6,419 bases of DNA from Chloroflexia bacterium (GTDB lineage: Bacteria > Chloroflexota > Chloroflexia > Thermomicrobiales > CFX8), in the NCBI GenBank assembly GCA_013696045.1, contig JACCZH010000511.1, positions 1 through 6,419 on the forward strand, in the 5' to 3' direction. Positions 1 to 6,352 of this stretch are shown here, one piece after another. Below the pieces are notes generated by a model. That model did no database searches and was not told the DNA's origin. It saw nothing but the letters and a program-made list of their open reading frames with translations. Position 1 is the stretch's first letter; the number at the start of each line of letters is the position of its first letter. Made by a program: the position numbers and the translations under genes.

Positions 1-260
1 ACTATTTCGACGGCATCAACTTCGCGCCTCAGATCAAAAGCCCGATGCTCGTCTACATCGGCCTGGAAGACGATGTCTGTCCACCGGAAACCGGCTACGA
101 TCTTGTGAAAGCGATGACCTGCCCAACCGAGCTTATTGCGACACCGCGCTGCGCCCACGACGCAGGGCGTAAATGGGTGATGCCCAAAGTCGAGGAGTTC
201 CTGAACGGTCACTTGAAGCCGGCCGCGGCCGAGCTGCACGCCGAGCCAACGGTGGGTTAG
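1..260 (+). CDS. Acetylxylan esterase (AXE1)-like alpha/beta hydrolase, C-terminal part
   Basis: This is the 3' end of a gene that begins upstream of the window; the open frame runs from base 3 and ends at TAG 258-260, giving the last 85 residues. The visible part has the hallmark C-terminal region of the AXE1/cephalosporin-C deacetylase family: a YFDGINFAPQI segment, then GLEDDVCPPETGY, whose Asp (in GLED) is the expected acid of the Ser-Asp-His triad, then a CAHDAG motif carrying the expected catalytic His, then W...KVEEFL. Known members are serine esterases that remove acetyl or similar acyl groups from sugars and related compounds. The nucleophile serine lies outside the window, so activity cannot be confirmed. 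The methionine at base 45 is internal, since homology-like sequence continues upstream of it. The gene is 10 nt from the next one, which belongs to the same superfamily. The true substrate is unknown. Confidence 0.85.
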   Translation, partial: YFDGINFAPQIKSPMLVYIGLEDDVCPPETGYDLVKAMTCPTELIATPRCAHDAGRKWVMPKVEEFLNGHLKPAAAELHAEPTVG

Positions 261-265
261 AGGAG
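261..265 (+). promoter_or_regulatory. Ribosome binding site for the second hydrolase
   Basis: AGGAG lies 5 nt before the ATG at 271, directly after the stop codon of the upstream gene. It fixes the start of the 300-residue protein and shows that the gene is read from the same transcript as the hydrolase before it. Confidence 0.7.
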
Positions 266-270
266 AAAGC

Positions 271-1173
271 ATGACGAACCACACAGACCGGCCGGCCGAT
301 TTCGAGAGCTACTGGGACGAGGTGGACCGGCAACTTGCGGAAATTCCGGCTGCCCCCGAGCTAGACCACTTGCCAATCAGATCCAACGAACACTGCGACG
401 TCTACAGCGTTCGACTAACGAGCGTGGGCCCATACCGGATCTTTGGCTATTTCAGCGTCCCCAAGAACGGCAACGGGCCGTTTCCGGGGTTGTTGCTCAC
501 GCCCGGCTATGGCAGCGTAAAGGCTGTACCGGACTATAACGATCGAATGCGATATGTCACCTTACAGGTCATTCATCGCGGGCAGCGGTTGGCCGACAAA
601 CCCTATGCAGCAGCGTATCCTGGCCTGATGACTGAAAGAATCGATGATCCGGAGAACTATGTCTTCCGCGATATCGTGGCCGACTGCTTGCGCGGGGCCG
701 AGTTTCTATTGTCCCGGCCCGAAGTGGACACGGACAACGTCGCAGTGATGGGCAACGATCTCGCGCTGATCACCGCCGCGCGGCGGCCACAGTTCTCCAT
801 CGTTCAGGCCGCCGACCTGGTGTTCCACCGGCTCATGGAGGCGCGCCAGCGAACAGAGGCGTACCCGCTGGAGGAGATCAACGAATACCTGCGAACCTAT
901 CCTGAGAGGGAAGAAGCGGTGGCCTGCTCGGTAGCCTATCTGGACCCGATACACCATGTGGGTGATATCACCGCCACGACGTCGTTAAGCGTCGGCGATC
1001 CGGGTTCGACGTCGGGCGCTGCCTGGCTTGAACGGGTCTCGAAAAATTTTGGTGGACCGGTTGAGTACTATCAGCTTACCCACGAGGGCGGCACCGACCA
1101 CGACACCGTGGACGCCTGGATGGCCGAAAAGCTGGGTGTGCAGCCGATGTCACGCTTCCTGACGACGGTCTGA
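271..1173 (+). CDS. AXE1-like alpha/beta hydrolase lacking the nucleophile serine (probable pseudoenzyme)
   Basis: This 300-residue protein follows the AXE1/cephalosporin-C deacetylase plan: an N-terminal DFESYWDEVDRQL segment, a VPKNG...PFPGLLLTPGYG strand and turn near residues 64-82, the HRGQ motif near residue 105, and the FRDIVADCLRGAEFLLSRPEVD helix that leads into the nucleophile elbow. At the elbow, where the family has GxSxG (usually GxSQGG), this protein reads G161-N162-D163-L164-A165, so the serine is replaced by Asp or deleted. Candidate triad acid D243 and histidine H271 (in THEGG) are still present. The frame is intact with a good ribosome binding site, so this is not an obvious pseudogene. 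It may be a non-catalytic partner of the upstream hydrolase, or an enzyme with different chemistry. Its stop TGA overlaps the next ATG by one base (TGATG). Third-position GC is low in a 40-codon sample (541-660: 21 of 40). Confidence 0.8.
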   Translation: MTNHTDRPADFESYWDEVDRQLAEIPAAPELDHLPIRSNEHCDVYSVRLTSVGPYRIFGYFSVPKNGNGPFPGLLLTPGYGSVKAVPDYNDRMRYVTLQVIHRGQRLADKPYAAAYPGLMTERIDDPENYVFRDIVADCLRGAEFLLSRPEVDTDNVAVMGNDLALITAARRPQFSIVQAADLVFHRLMEARQRTEAYPLEEINEYLRTYPEREEAVACSVAYLDPIHHVGDITATTSLSVGDPGSTSGAAWLERVSKNFGGPVEYYQLTHEGGTDHDTVDAWMAEKLGVQPMSRFLTTV

Positions 1174-2282
1174 TGACTGTCTACGAGGATCTGGCACTGA
1201 CTCCGGTTATCAATGCGTCCGCGACCCTGACCCGCCTGGGTGGGTCCCGCATACCGCCGTCCGTCATCGAGGCCATGAGCACCGCCGCTGGATCGTTCAC
1301 CGATCTCGACGAAATGCAGCGCAAGGCCGGCGAGCGTATCGCCGCAATTACCTACAACGAGGCGGCCTACATCTCCTCGGGCGCGGCGGCAGGCATCACG
1401 GTATCGGTCGCAGCCTGTATCGCGGGCACAGACCAGGAGCGCGTCGCGTCGTTCCCCTTCCTTGACGAATTCGACCGCAACGAAGTGATCGTCTACCGTA
1501 GCCAGCGCAACGGCTACGACTACGCAGCATGCCAGACCGGCGCGCGGCTGGTTGACGTTGGGCCCTCAGAAGCAGACCTCTCCAGGGCCATCAGCGAGCG
1601 TACCGCCTGCATTCTCTGGTTTGCGGGCACACACTATGCGGAAGGCGCGCTCCCGCTGGACGAAGTGGTCGATATCGCTCGTGCACGAGGCGTGCCGGTT
1701 ATTGTCGATGCTGCCGCACAAGTGCCACCGGTCTCAAGCCTCTGGCGCTTCACCCGCGATCTCGGCGCGGACATCGCCATCTTCAGCGGAGGTAAAGGGC
1801 TCCGCGGACCGCAATCCAGCGGCCTGGTGCTCGGCAAACGAGATCTCATCGAGGCGTGCCGTGTGAACGGCAACCCAAACCACAGCATTGGCCGGCCGAT
1901 GAAGGTTGGCAAGGAAGAGCTGGCCGGGATCCTGGCCGCAGTTGAGTGGTCGCTTGCCCAGGACGAGACCACGATTCTGTCCGGTTACGAAGAAACTGTG
2001 CAATTCTGGATCGACGGTCTCGCAAACATTCCGGGCGTAGTGGCAGAGCGAGGCTATCCCAGTGAGGCCGGCCAGCCACACGGCCGGGCGATTGTGTGCC
2101 TCGCCCCGCCTTGCCGGCTAACCCGCGATGAGATCGTCACAGCGCTCTGGGAAGGCTCACCACGCATCGCCGTCGGGATACTCAAGGACGACGAGAACGC
2201 CATCGCCCTCAACCCCCAGACGCTTGAGCCGGGCGAGGCTGAGATTGTGCTGGCAACGCTAAGGAAGGTCTTGCATGGTTAG
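1173..2282 (+). CDS. SelA/DgaE-like PLP-dependent enzyme, divergent short paralogue
   Basis: This 369-residue protein belongs to fold-type I PLP enzymes of the SelA-like group (selenocysteine synthase SelA, D-glucosaminate-6-phosphate ammonia lyase DgaE). It starts directly with the core motif VINASATLTRLGGS, so the extra N-terminal domain of true SelA (about 460 residues) is absent; true selenium transfer is therefore unlikely. Visible motifs are AYISSGAAAGITV (cofactor phosphate region), VDAAAQVPP with D179 expected to pair with the pyridine nitrogen, FSGGKG with K208 as the Schiff-base lysine, and GRPMKVGKEE at 240-249. It differs from the next gene's product by Q111 where that protein has a His (H118), and by lacking about 24 residues between the lysine and GRP. 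Its ATG shares a base with the previous stop and its 3' end overlaps the next gene by 8 nt. It could be an ammonia lyase, an aldolase-like enzyme, or one half of a heteromer; the substrate is unknown. Confidence 0.8.
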   Translation: MTVYEDLALTPVINASATLTRLGGSRIPPSVIEAMSTAAGSFTDLDEMQRKAGERIAAITYNEAAYISSGAAAGITVSVAACIAGTDQERVASFPFLDEFDRNEVIVYRSQRNGYDYAACQTGARLVDVGPSEADLSRAISERTACILWFAGTHYAEGALPLDEVVDIARARGVPVIVDAAAQVPPVSSLWRFTRDLGADIAIFSGGKGLRGPQSSGLVLGKRDLIEACRVNGNPNHSIGRPMKVGKEELAGILAAVEWSLAQDETTILSGYEETVQFWIDGLANIPGVVAERGYPSEAGQPHGRAIVCLAPPCRLTRDEIVTALWEGSPRIAVGILKDDENAIALNPQTLEPGEAEIVLATLRKVLHG

Positions 2283-3498
2283 TGGAGTGACCGCGAAACA
2301 GAACATCTACCAGCGCTTCGGCGTCAAAACCATCATCAACGCCGGAGGACCGATGACCCGGTTGAGCGGCTCTATCCTTTCACCAGAAGTGCGAGAGGCA
2401 ATGAGCGAAGCCGCGTCAGCCTGTGTCCGCGTCGAGGATATTCAGGAGGCGGCCGGCAAACTCATCGCTGAAGTGACTGGCTCCGAGGCCGGCTACGTTA
2501 CCTCCGGCGCGGCCGGTGGGCTGGCGCTGAGCGCGGCGGCCGCTATCGCCGGGCTGGACGTCGCGCGCATGGACAAGTTGCCGGATACGACCGGTATGCC
2601 CAATGAGATCATCGTTCAGCGCGAGCACATGACGGCCTACTCGCACGCCCTGCGGCTGCCCGGCGCAAAACTTGTCGAGGTCGGTTACGTCGGCTACCCC
2701 GGTCAGGGCTGCACGTGGCCGTGGCAGATCGAGACCGAGATCAACGAGCGCACCGTGGCAATCTTCTACTCGATCGGCAACTCGCCAGGCGCGGTCAGCC
2801 TGCCGGAGGTTGTCGAGGTCGCCCACCGTCACAACCTGCCGGTCATTGTCGATGCCGCTGCCGCCCTGCCGCCGGTCGGAAACCTGAGGCGCTTCATCAA
2901 CGAGGAAGCGGATTTGGTCTGCTTCAGTGGTGGCAAGGCCATCGCCGGCCCGCAAGCCTCGGGCATCCTGGCCGGCCGGGCTGACCTCATAGCATCGGTC
3001 GCGCTGCAGCACCAGGACATGGACGTCATGCCGGCCACCTGGACCTGGCGCGACCGTTATCTGAAGGACGGGGCTCTGCCCGGCCCACCGCATCACGGAC
3101 TCGGCCGGCCATTGAAGGTCGGCAAAGAAGAAATCGTCGGCCTGATGGTTGCGCTCGAGCAGTACGTCAACCGCGACCATGCCGCCGACCAGCGCCGTTG
3201 GGAGGACATGCTGCAAGAGATCGCCTCGGCGCTGCAAGACGTGCCGGGCATCAGCATCGACCTTCGGGGACGCAAGACAGCCAGCAGCGTCCCGATAGCT
3301 GTGGTCGCCTTCGACGAGGCCGTCATCGAACAGCCGGTCGAGGCCGTCATCAACGCTTTGATCGAGGGCGACCCCGCCGTCGCTGTCAGCCAGGCCCACG
3401 TCCACGACCGCGCCATCGGTATCAATCCCATGGTCCTCCAACCCGGCGAGCCGGCGATAGTGGCGCAGCGTCTGCGAGAGGTTTTGGGGTATTCGTAG
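2275..3498 (+). CDS. SelA/DgaE-like PLP-dependent enzyme, canonical paralogue
   Basis: This 407-residue protein is a tandem paralogue of the preceding gene's product. Motifs in order are IINAGGPMTRLSGS, EAGYVTSGAAGGLAL, NEIIVQREHMTAYSHA with H118 (expected to stack on the cofactor), VDAAAALPP with D193, FSGGKA with K221 as the Schiff-base lysine, a QHQDMD segment at 245-250 that I recall as typical of this family, and GLGRPLKVGKEE at 275-286. It also lacks the SelA N-terminal domain, so the better comparison is with DgaE-type ammonia lyases, which make a keto-deoxy product and ammonia from an amino sugar acid. The start at 2275 is chosen because it lies just after an AGGAAGG sequence at 2262-2268 and overlaps the upstream gene by 8 nt; GTG at 2287 is a possible later start. 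Third-position GC is high (2821-2940: 31 of 40). Function is inferred at family level only. Confidence 0.85.
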   Translation: MVSGVTAKQNIYQRFGVKTIINAGGPMTRLSGSILSPEVREAMSEAASACVRVEDIQEAAGKLIAEVTGSEAGYVTSGAAGGLALSAAAAIAGLDVARMDKLPDTTGMPNEIIVQREHMTAYSHALRLPGAKLVEVGYVGYPGQGCTWPWQIETEINERTVAIFYSIGNSPGAVSLPEVVEVAHRHNLPVIVDAAAALPPVGNLRRFINEEADLVCFSGGKAIAGPQASGILAGRADLIASVALQHQDMDVMPATWTWRDRYLKDGALPGPPHHGLGRPLKVGKEEIVGLMVALEQYVNRDHAADQRRWEDMLQEIASALQDVPGISIDLRGRKTASSVPIAVVAFDEAVIEQPVEAVINALIEGDPAVAVSQAHVHDRAIGINPMVLQPGEPAIVAQRLREVLGYS

Positions 3499-3507
3499 AA
3501 CCTGATC

Positions 3508-3586
3508 GGTCATCCTGAGGTACGAAGGATCTCTTGTTCGATCACCTGGGCATTAGAACAGAGATCCTTCATTCCTCAGGATGACC
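3508..3586. repeat. Long imperfect palindrome (REP/MITE-like)
   Basis: The left arm 3508-3539 and right arm 3556-3586 are inverted copies. From the base there are 13 exact pairs (GGTCATCCTGAGG), a 3-nt mismatched patch, 11 exact pairs (GAAGGATCTCT), a one-base bulge and 4 more pairs (GTTC), around a 16-nt loop at 3540-3555. No T-run follows, so it is not a standard intrinsic terminator. The TCATCCTGAG...GAAGGATCT pattern resembles palindromic elements that I recall as multicopy in several environmental bacterial genomes, including Chloroflexota; that comparison is from memory. It lies 9 nt after the second PLP gene's stop and could lower expression of the gene downstream or protect the upstream transcript's 3' end. 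Confidence 0.85.
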
Positions 3587-3615
3587 CGCACGACAGGCTG
3601 GGATCACATGCAGAC

Positions 3616-3625
3616 AGGAAAGGGG
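3616..3625 (+). promoter_or_regulatory. Ribosome binding site for the creatininase-family gene
   Basis: A purine-rich AGGAAAGGGG ends 10 nt before the ATG at 3636. It supports this start over the nearby ATG at 3608, which is in another frame. Confidence 0.55.
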
Positions 3626-3635
3626 AAACACACCA

Positions 3636-4466
3636 ATGGTCAGCGACGTTTCGGTCTTCGGCAGGGGGCAACGCTCACGAGGTGAGCGGACCGTGCATTG
3701 GCACGAGATGTGGCGCCACGAGCTGCTGGACGCGCTAACGCGGCAGCCGGTCGTCATCATCCCGTCCGGCTCGGTCGAGCAACATGGTCCGCACTGCCCG
3801 ATGGATGTCGATATCAGCCACACCCAGGCGTTGGCGGTCGAGACGGCACTCGCCATCGACGACTTTCCGGTCATCGTCGCGCCGCCGCTCTGGATCGGAT
3901 TGACTCACTACAACATGGGTGAAGTCGGCACGATCACCCTGGGCGTAGAGACCTACATCGCCTATGTCTCCGATGTCTGCCGCTCGATCCGCGCCAACGG
4001 CTTCGAGCGGATCGTTCTGCTGAACGGCCACGGCGGCAACCGTGCCATCAACCAGGTCATCAGCACCAAGCTGGCCGAGGAAGACATCTGGGTGCTGGCC
4101 ATCACCTACTGGGAGATGTCCTGGGACATCCTCAACGACGCCGAGACCGACCCCGGCTTCATCGGTCACGGTGGAGAGTGGGAAACCTCCATGCAGCTCT
4201 ACCTGCGTCCCGATCTGATTGACCGCTCAAAGATGGTGGCCGATCCTGAGCGCCACGGCCTCAGCGCCGAAGTCCAGAAGTTCGCCAGCTTTCCTGAGCG
4301 GCGAAAGGAATGGGAGCACGGCGTCCATGGAGACCCGACGACCGCCAGTGCTGAGAAAGGTGAGCGGCTCTTCAAACACAGTAAGGCCCAGCTCATCGAC
4401 GTGTGCCGCCAGCTCCACGAGCTGCCAGTGCGCGGCTATCGCGAGTTCGGGAGTCATTGTTTCTAG
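3636..4466 (+). CDS. Creatininase-family metal-dependent amidohydrolase
   Basis: This 276-residue protein has the full set of creatininase-family motifs: IIPSGSVEQHGPHCPMDVD near residues 41-59, with candidate metal ligands E48, H50 and D59 at the spacing known from creatininase; LLNGHGGN with H132; GHGGEWETS at 177-185; and VHGDPTTASAEKGERLF near the end. Members bind two metal ions and cleave cyclic or linear amides (creatinine, FAPy-type compounds, the mycofactocin precursor peptide). The NGHGGN form, rather than the NGHYEN that I recall for true creatininase, and the GHGGExET motif place it in the broad family, so creatinine is unlikely to be the certain substrate. About 14-18 residues precede the usual start of the family. 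It follows the PLP gene by 137 nt, a gap filled by a palindrome, so it may be read through from the operon or have its own promoter, which I do not see clearly. Its codons are strongly G/C-ending (3960-4079: 36 of 40). Confidence 0.88.
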   Translation: MVSDVSVFGRGQRSRGERTVHWHEMWRHELLDALTRQPVVIIPSGSVEQHGPHCPMDVDISHTQALAVETALAIDDFPVIVAPPLWIGLTHYNMGEVGTITLGVETYIAYVSDVCRSIRANGFERIVLLNGHGGNRAINQVISTKLAEEDIWVLAITYWEMSWDILNDAETDPGFIGHGGEWETSMQLYLRPDLIDRSKMVADPERHGLSAEVQKFASFPERRKEWEHGVHGDPTTASAEKGERLFKHSKAQLIDVCRQLHELPVRGYREFGSHCF

Positions 4467-4524
4467 GGCCCGGTTGCAAAATCAAAGCCATTCCAAGATG
4501 CTGGATTTTGCAAACAGGCGCTAG
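4463..4524. repeat. Inverted repeat spanning the creatininase stop codon
   Basis: TTGCAAAATC at 4474-4483 is an exact inverted copy of GATTTTGCAA at 4504-4513. Pairing extends outward imperfectly (8 of 11 positions) to CTAG at 4463-4466 and CTAG at 4521-4524, and inward through AGC 4486-4488 with GCT 4500-4502. The outer left arm includes the stop codon TAG 4464-4466. There is no T-run after the stem, so it is a weak candidate for an intrinsic terminator; it may be a 3' end stabiliser, a factor-dependent terminator or a small repeat element. Confidence 0.65.
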
Positions 4525-4554
4525 GCGTGACGCATCCGCGTCGAACTCAACGTA

Positions 4555-4582
4555 TTGACAAAGCCTGCATTTTCCACATACT
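4555..4582 (+). promoter_or_regulatory. Sigma-70-type promoter for the acyl-CoA ligase
   Basis: A perfect -35 TTGACA at 4555-4560 is followed after 16 nt by CATACT at 4577-4582, which matches 4 of 6 bases of TATAAT including the key A2 and T6. The expected transcript start near 4589 leaves a leader of about 130 nt before the ATG at 4720. The site sits in the only long A/T-richer gap of the window, after the inverted repeat, which suggests that the ligase is a separate transcription unit. No operator could be assigned with confidence. Confidence 0.55.
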
Positions 4583-4705
4583 ACAAGTGTTGATACTCCT
4601 GTCGACAAGTTACCGTTAAGGATTTCAGCGCTCTCGGTGCGCCTGTGCTCTACACCGGGCTTGTCGGGCACCCATCCGCCATCGTCGTGGTGTTCCAGAC
4701 CAGCG

Positions 4706-4710
4706 AAGGG
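4706..4710 (+). promoter_or_regulatory. Ribosome binding site for the acyl-CoA ligase
   Basis: AAGGG ends 9 nt before ATG 4720. This favours the ATG over the GTG at 4645, which has no clear ribosome binding site and would add 25 residues unlike the family's N-terminus. Confidence 0.45.
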
Positions 4711-4719
4711 ATCAGGCAC

Positions 4720-6312
4720 ATGGTAGCGGAAATCAAGAACGATCAGCAACCCATCTTTCACAGCCCTTACCCTACCATCGAAATTTCGGACGTATCGCTC
4801 GTTCCACATGTTCTCCGTTGCGCGCTGGAATTCGGCGACAAGCCGGCGCTGATCGACGGTCCGAGCGGCCGCACCATAACCTACAAGCAGCTCGTTAGTG
4901 ACGTCCGGCACGCTGCCGCTGGCCTCGCGCAGCGTGGGTTCTCTAAAGGAGACGTTTTTGCCATTTTCAGCCCGAATCTGCCCGAATTCGCGGTGGCATT
5001 TCTGTCCGTAACGTCCATTGGAGGGATTATCACGACCATCAACTCCCTTGCGAACGCGAGAGAACTGGCAGATCAGCTTCGTGACTCGAAAGCAACACAC
5101 CTGGTGACAATTCCGCAGCTCTTGAACACTGCACGCGAGGCTGCCACCGAGGCCGGCTCTCCCCATCTCTGGGTCTTTGGCGAGGCCGAAGGCGCCACAC
5201 CCTTTAGCACGCTTCTCGAGAACGAGGGTGAGCCGCCGGTTGTCGAGATCAATCCACGCGAGGATCTAGCGGTTCTTCCATATTCGAGCGGCACGACCGG
5301 CCTTCCGAAAGGGGTCATGCTGACGCACTACAACCTTGTGGCGCATGATGAGGTGATAGATGGAACTGCGCCGCTCACCTCGGACGACGTGCTGATCGCC
5401 ATCCTACCCTTCTTCCACATCTATGGCATGTCTGTCATCATGAATGCCGGGCTGTCTCGTGGGGCAACCATCGTCACGATGCCGCGCTTCGATCTCGACC
5501 AGTTCCTCCAACTGCTGCAAGATTATCGTGTTACATGTGCCTACCTTGTGCCGCCCATAGTGCTCGCCCTCGCCAAGCATCCACTGGTAGACAACTACGA
5601 TCTATCCAGCCTACAGACAATCTGCTCCGGCGCGGCTCCACTAGGAGCGGACCTCACGCGCGCGTGCGCCGAACGCCTTGGCTGTGCCATGAATCAAGGC
5701 TACGGGATGACCGAGGCGAGCCCGGTCACGCATGTCGGTTCAGGGGAGTGGGTGAAAGATGGGTCTATCGGTGTCTGTGTGCGCAATACCGACGCCCGGA
5801 TCGTCGATCCCGAGACAGGGCGAACGCTCGGCATAAACGAGCACGGCGAGCTCTGGGTCCGTGGACCTCAGGTCATGAAGGGCTACCTCAATCGCCCTGA
5901 CGTTACCGCGGCGACGATTGTCGAAGACGGTTGGCTTCGCACTGGAGATATCGCCTACGTTGATGAGGATGGCTACTTCTTTGTGGTGGATCGCCTCAAG
6001 GAATTGATCAAGTACAAGGGCTATCAGGTAGCACCGGCCGAACTTGAAGCGATCCTGCTCTCTCATCCGGCTGTATCCGACGCCGCGGTCATTGGCTGTG
6101 TTGATGAGGAAGCCGGCGAGATACCGAAAGCATTCGTTGTCACGAAGTCAGACGTCGAGCCAGGTGAGATTTTGGCGTACGTCGCGGAACGCGTCGCACC
6201 GTACAAGAAGATCCGGCTGCTGGAGTTTGTCGATGAGGTGCCAAAGTCCGCATCTGGCAAGATCTTACGCCGCGTCCTCATCGAACAGGAACGCGAGCGA
6301 TCCCAAACCTAG
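4720..6312 (+). CDS. Adenylate-forming acyl-CoA ligase, 4-coumarate-CoA ligase-like
   Basis: Counting from ATG 4720 the protein has 530 residues, normal for 4CL-like and medium/long-chain acyl-CoA synthetases of the ANL superfamily. These activate a carboxylic acid with ATP to an acyl-AMP, then transfer it to CoA in the cytosol. Motifs are complete: the P-loop YSSGTTGLPKG at 188-198; YGMTEAS from 328, with E332; WLRTGDIAYVDEDGYFFVVDR at 405-425, with D410 for ribose binding and the hinge region around D424-R425; KGYQVAPAELE from 433; and PKSASGKILRR at 508-518, with K514 as the adenylation lysine. The N-terminus (FHSPYPTIEISDVSL) is typical of 4CL-like proteins. Substrate cannot be deduced; aryl, phenylpropanoid or fatty acids are all possible. 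The gene ends with tandem stops TAG TAA and appears to have its own promoter. Third-position GC is lower than in the creatininase gene (5521-5640: 23 of 40), hinting at a separate history. Confidence 0.9.
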   Translation: MVAEIKNDQQPIFHSPYPTIEISDVSLVPHVLRCALEFGDKPALIDGPSGRTITYKQLVSDVRHAAAGLAQRGFSKGDVFAIFSPNLPEFAVAFLSVTSIGGIITTINSLANARELADQLRDSKATHLVTIPQLLNTAREAATEAGSPHLWVFGEAEGATPFSTLLENEGEPPVVEINPREDLAVLPYSSGTTGLPKGVMLTHYNLVAHDEVIDGTAPLTSDDVLIAILPFFHIYGMSVIMNAGLSRGATIVTMPRFDLDQFLQLLQDYRVTCAYLVPPIVLALAKHPLVDNYDLSSLQTICSGAAPLGADLTRACAERLGCAMNQGYGMTEASPVTHVGSGEWVKDGSIGVCVRNTDARIVDPETGRTLGINEHGELWVRGPQVMKGYLNRPDVTAATIVEDGWLRTGDIAYVDEDGYFFVVDRLKELIKYKGYQVAPAELEAILLSHPAVSDAAVIGCVDEEAGEIPKAFVVTKSDVEPGEILAYVAERVAPYKKIRLLEFVDEVPKSASGKILRRVLIEQERERSQT

Positions 6313-6352
6313 TAATTTCGAACGAAGTGGAGCTGACATCCTCTGGAGCAGA

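Noticed and set aside
2416..3513. Long - strand open frame of 365 codons opposite the canonical PLP gene
   Set aside because: The + strand frame carries complete family motifs over the same span; high-GC coding sequence often leaves a long open antisense frame, and the antisense product has no recognisable motif.
3499..3635. Classical intrinsic terminator in the palindrome
   Set aside because: The stem is far longer than usual, not GC-rich at the closing end, and no T-run follows on either strand.
4603..4666. Inverted repeat CGACAAG/CTTGTCG in the ligase leader
   Set aside because: Only 7 bp with a spacing of 50 nt; this is expected by chance and has no supporting context.
4645..4719. GTG start for the ligase at 4645
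   Set aside because: The added 25 residues do not look like the family's N-terminus; ATG 4720 has AAGGG at a suitable distance and begins just before the typical SPYP...I.DVSL segment.
4393..5166. - strand open frame of 257 codons crossing the gap before the ligase
   Set aside because: It overlaps the well supported N-terminus of the ligase and the end of the creatininase gene, and its product shows no family features.
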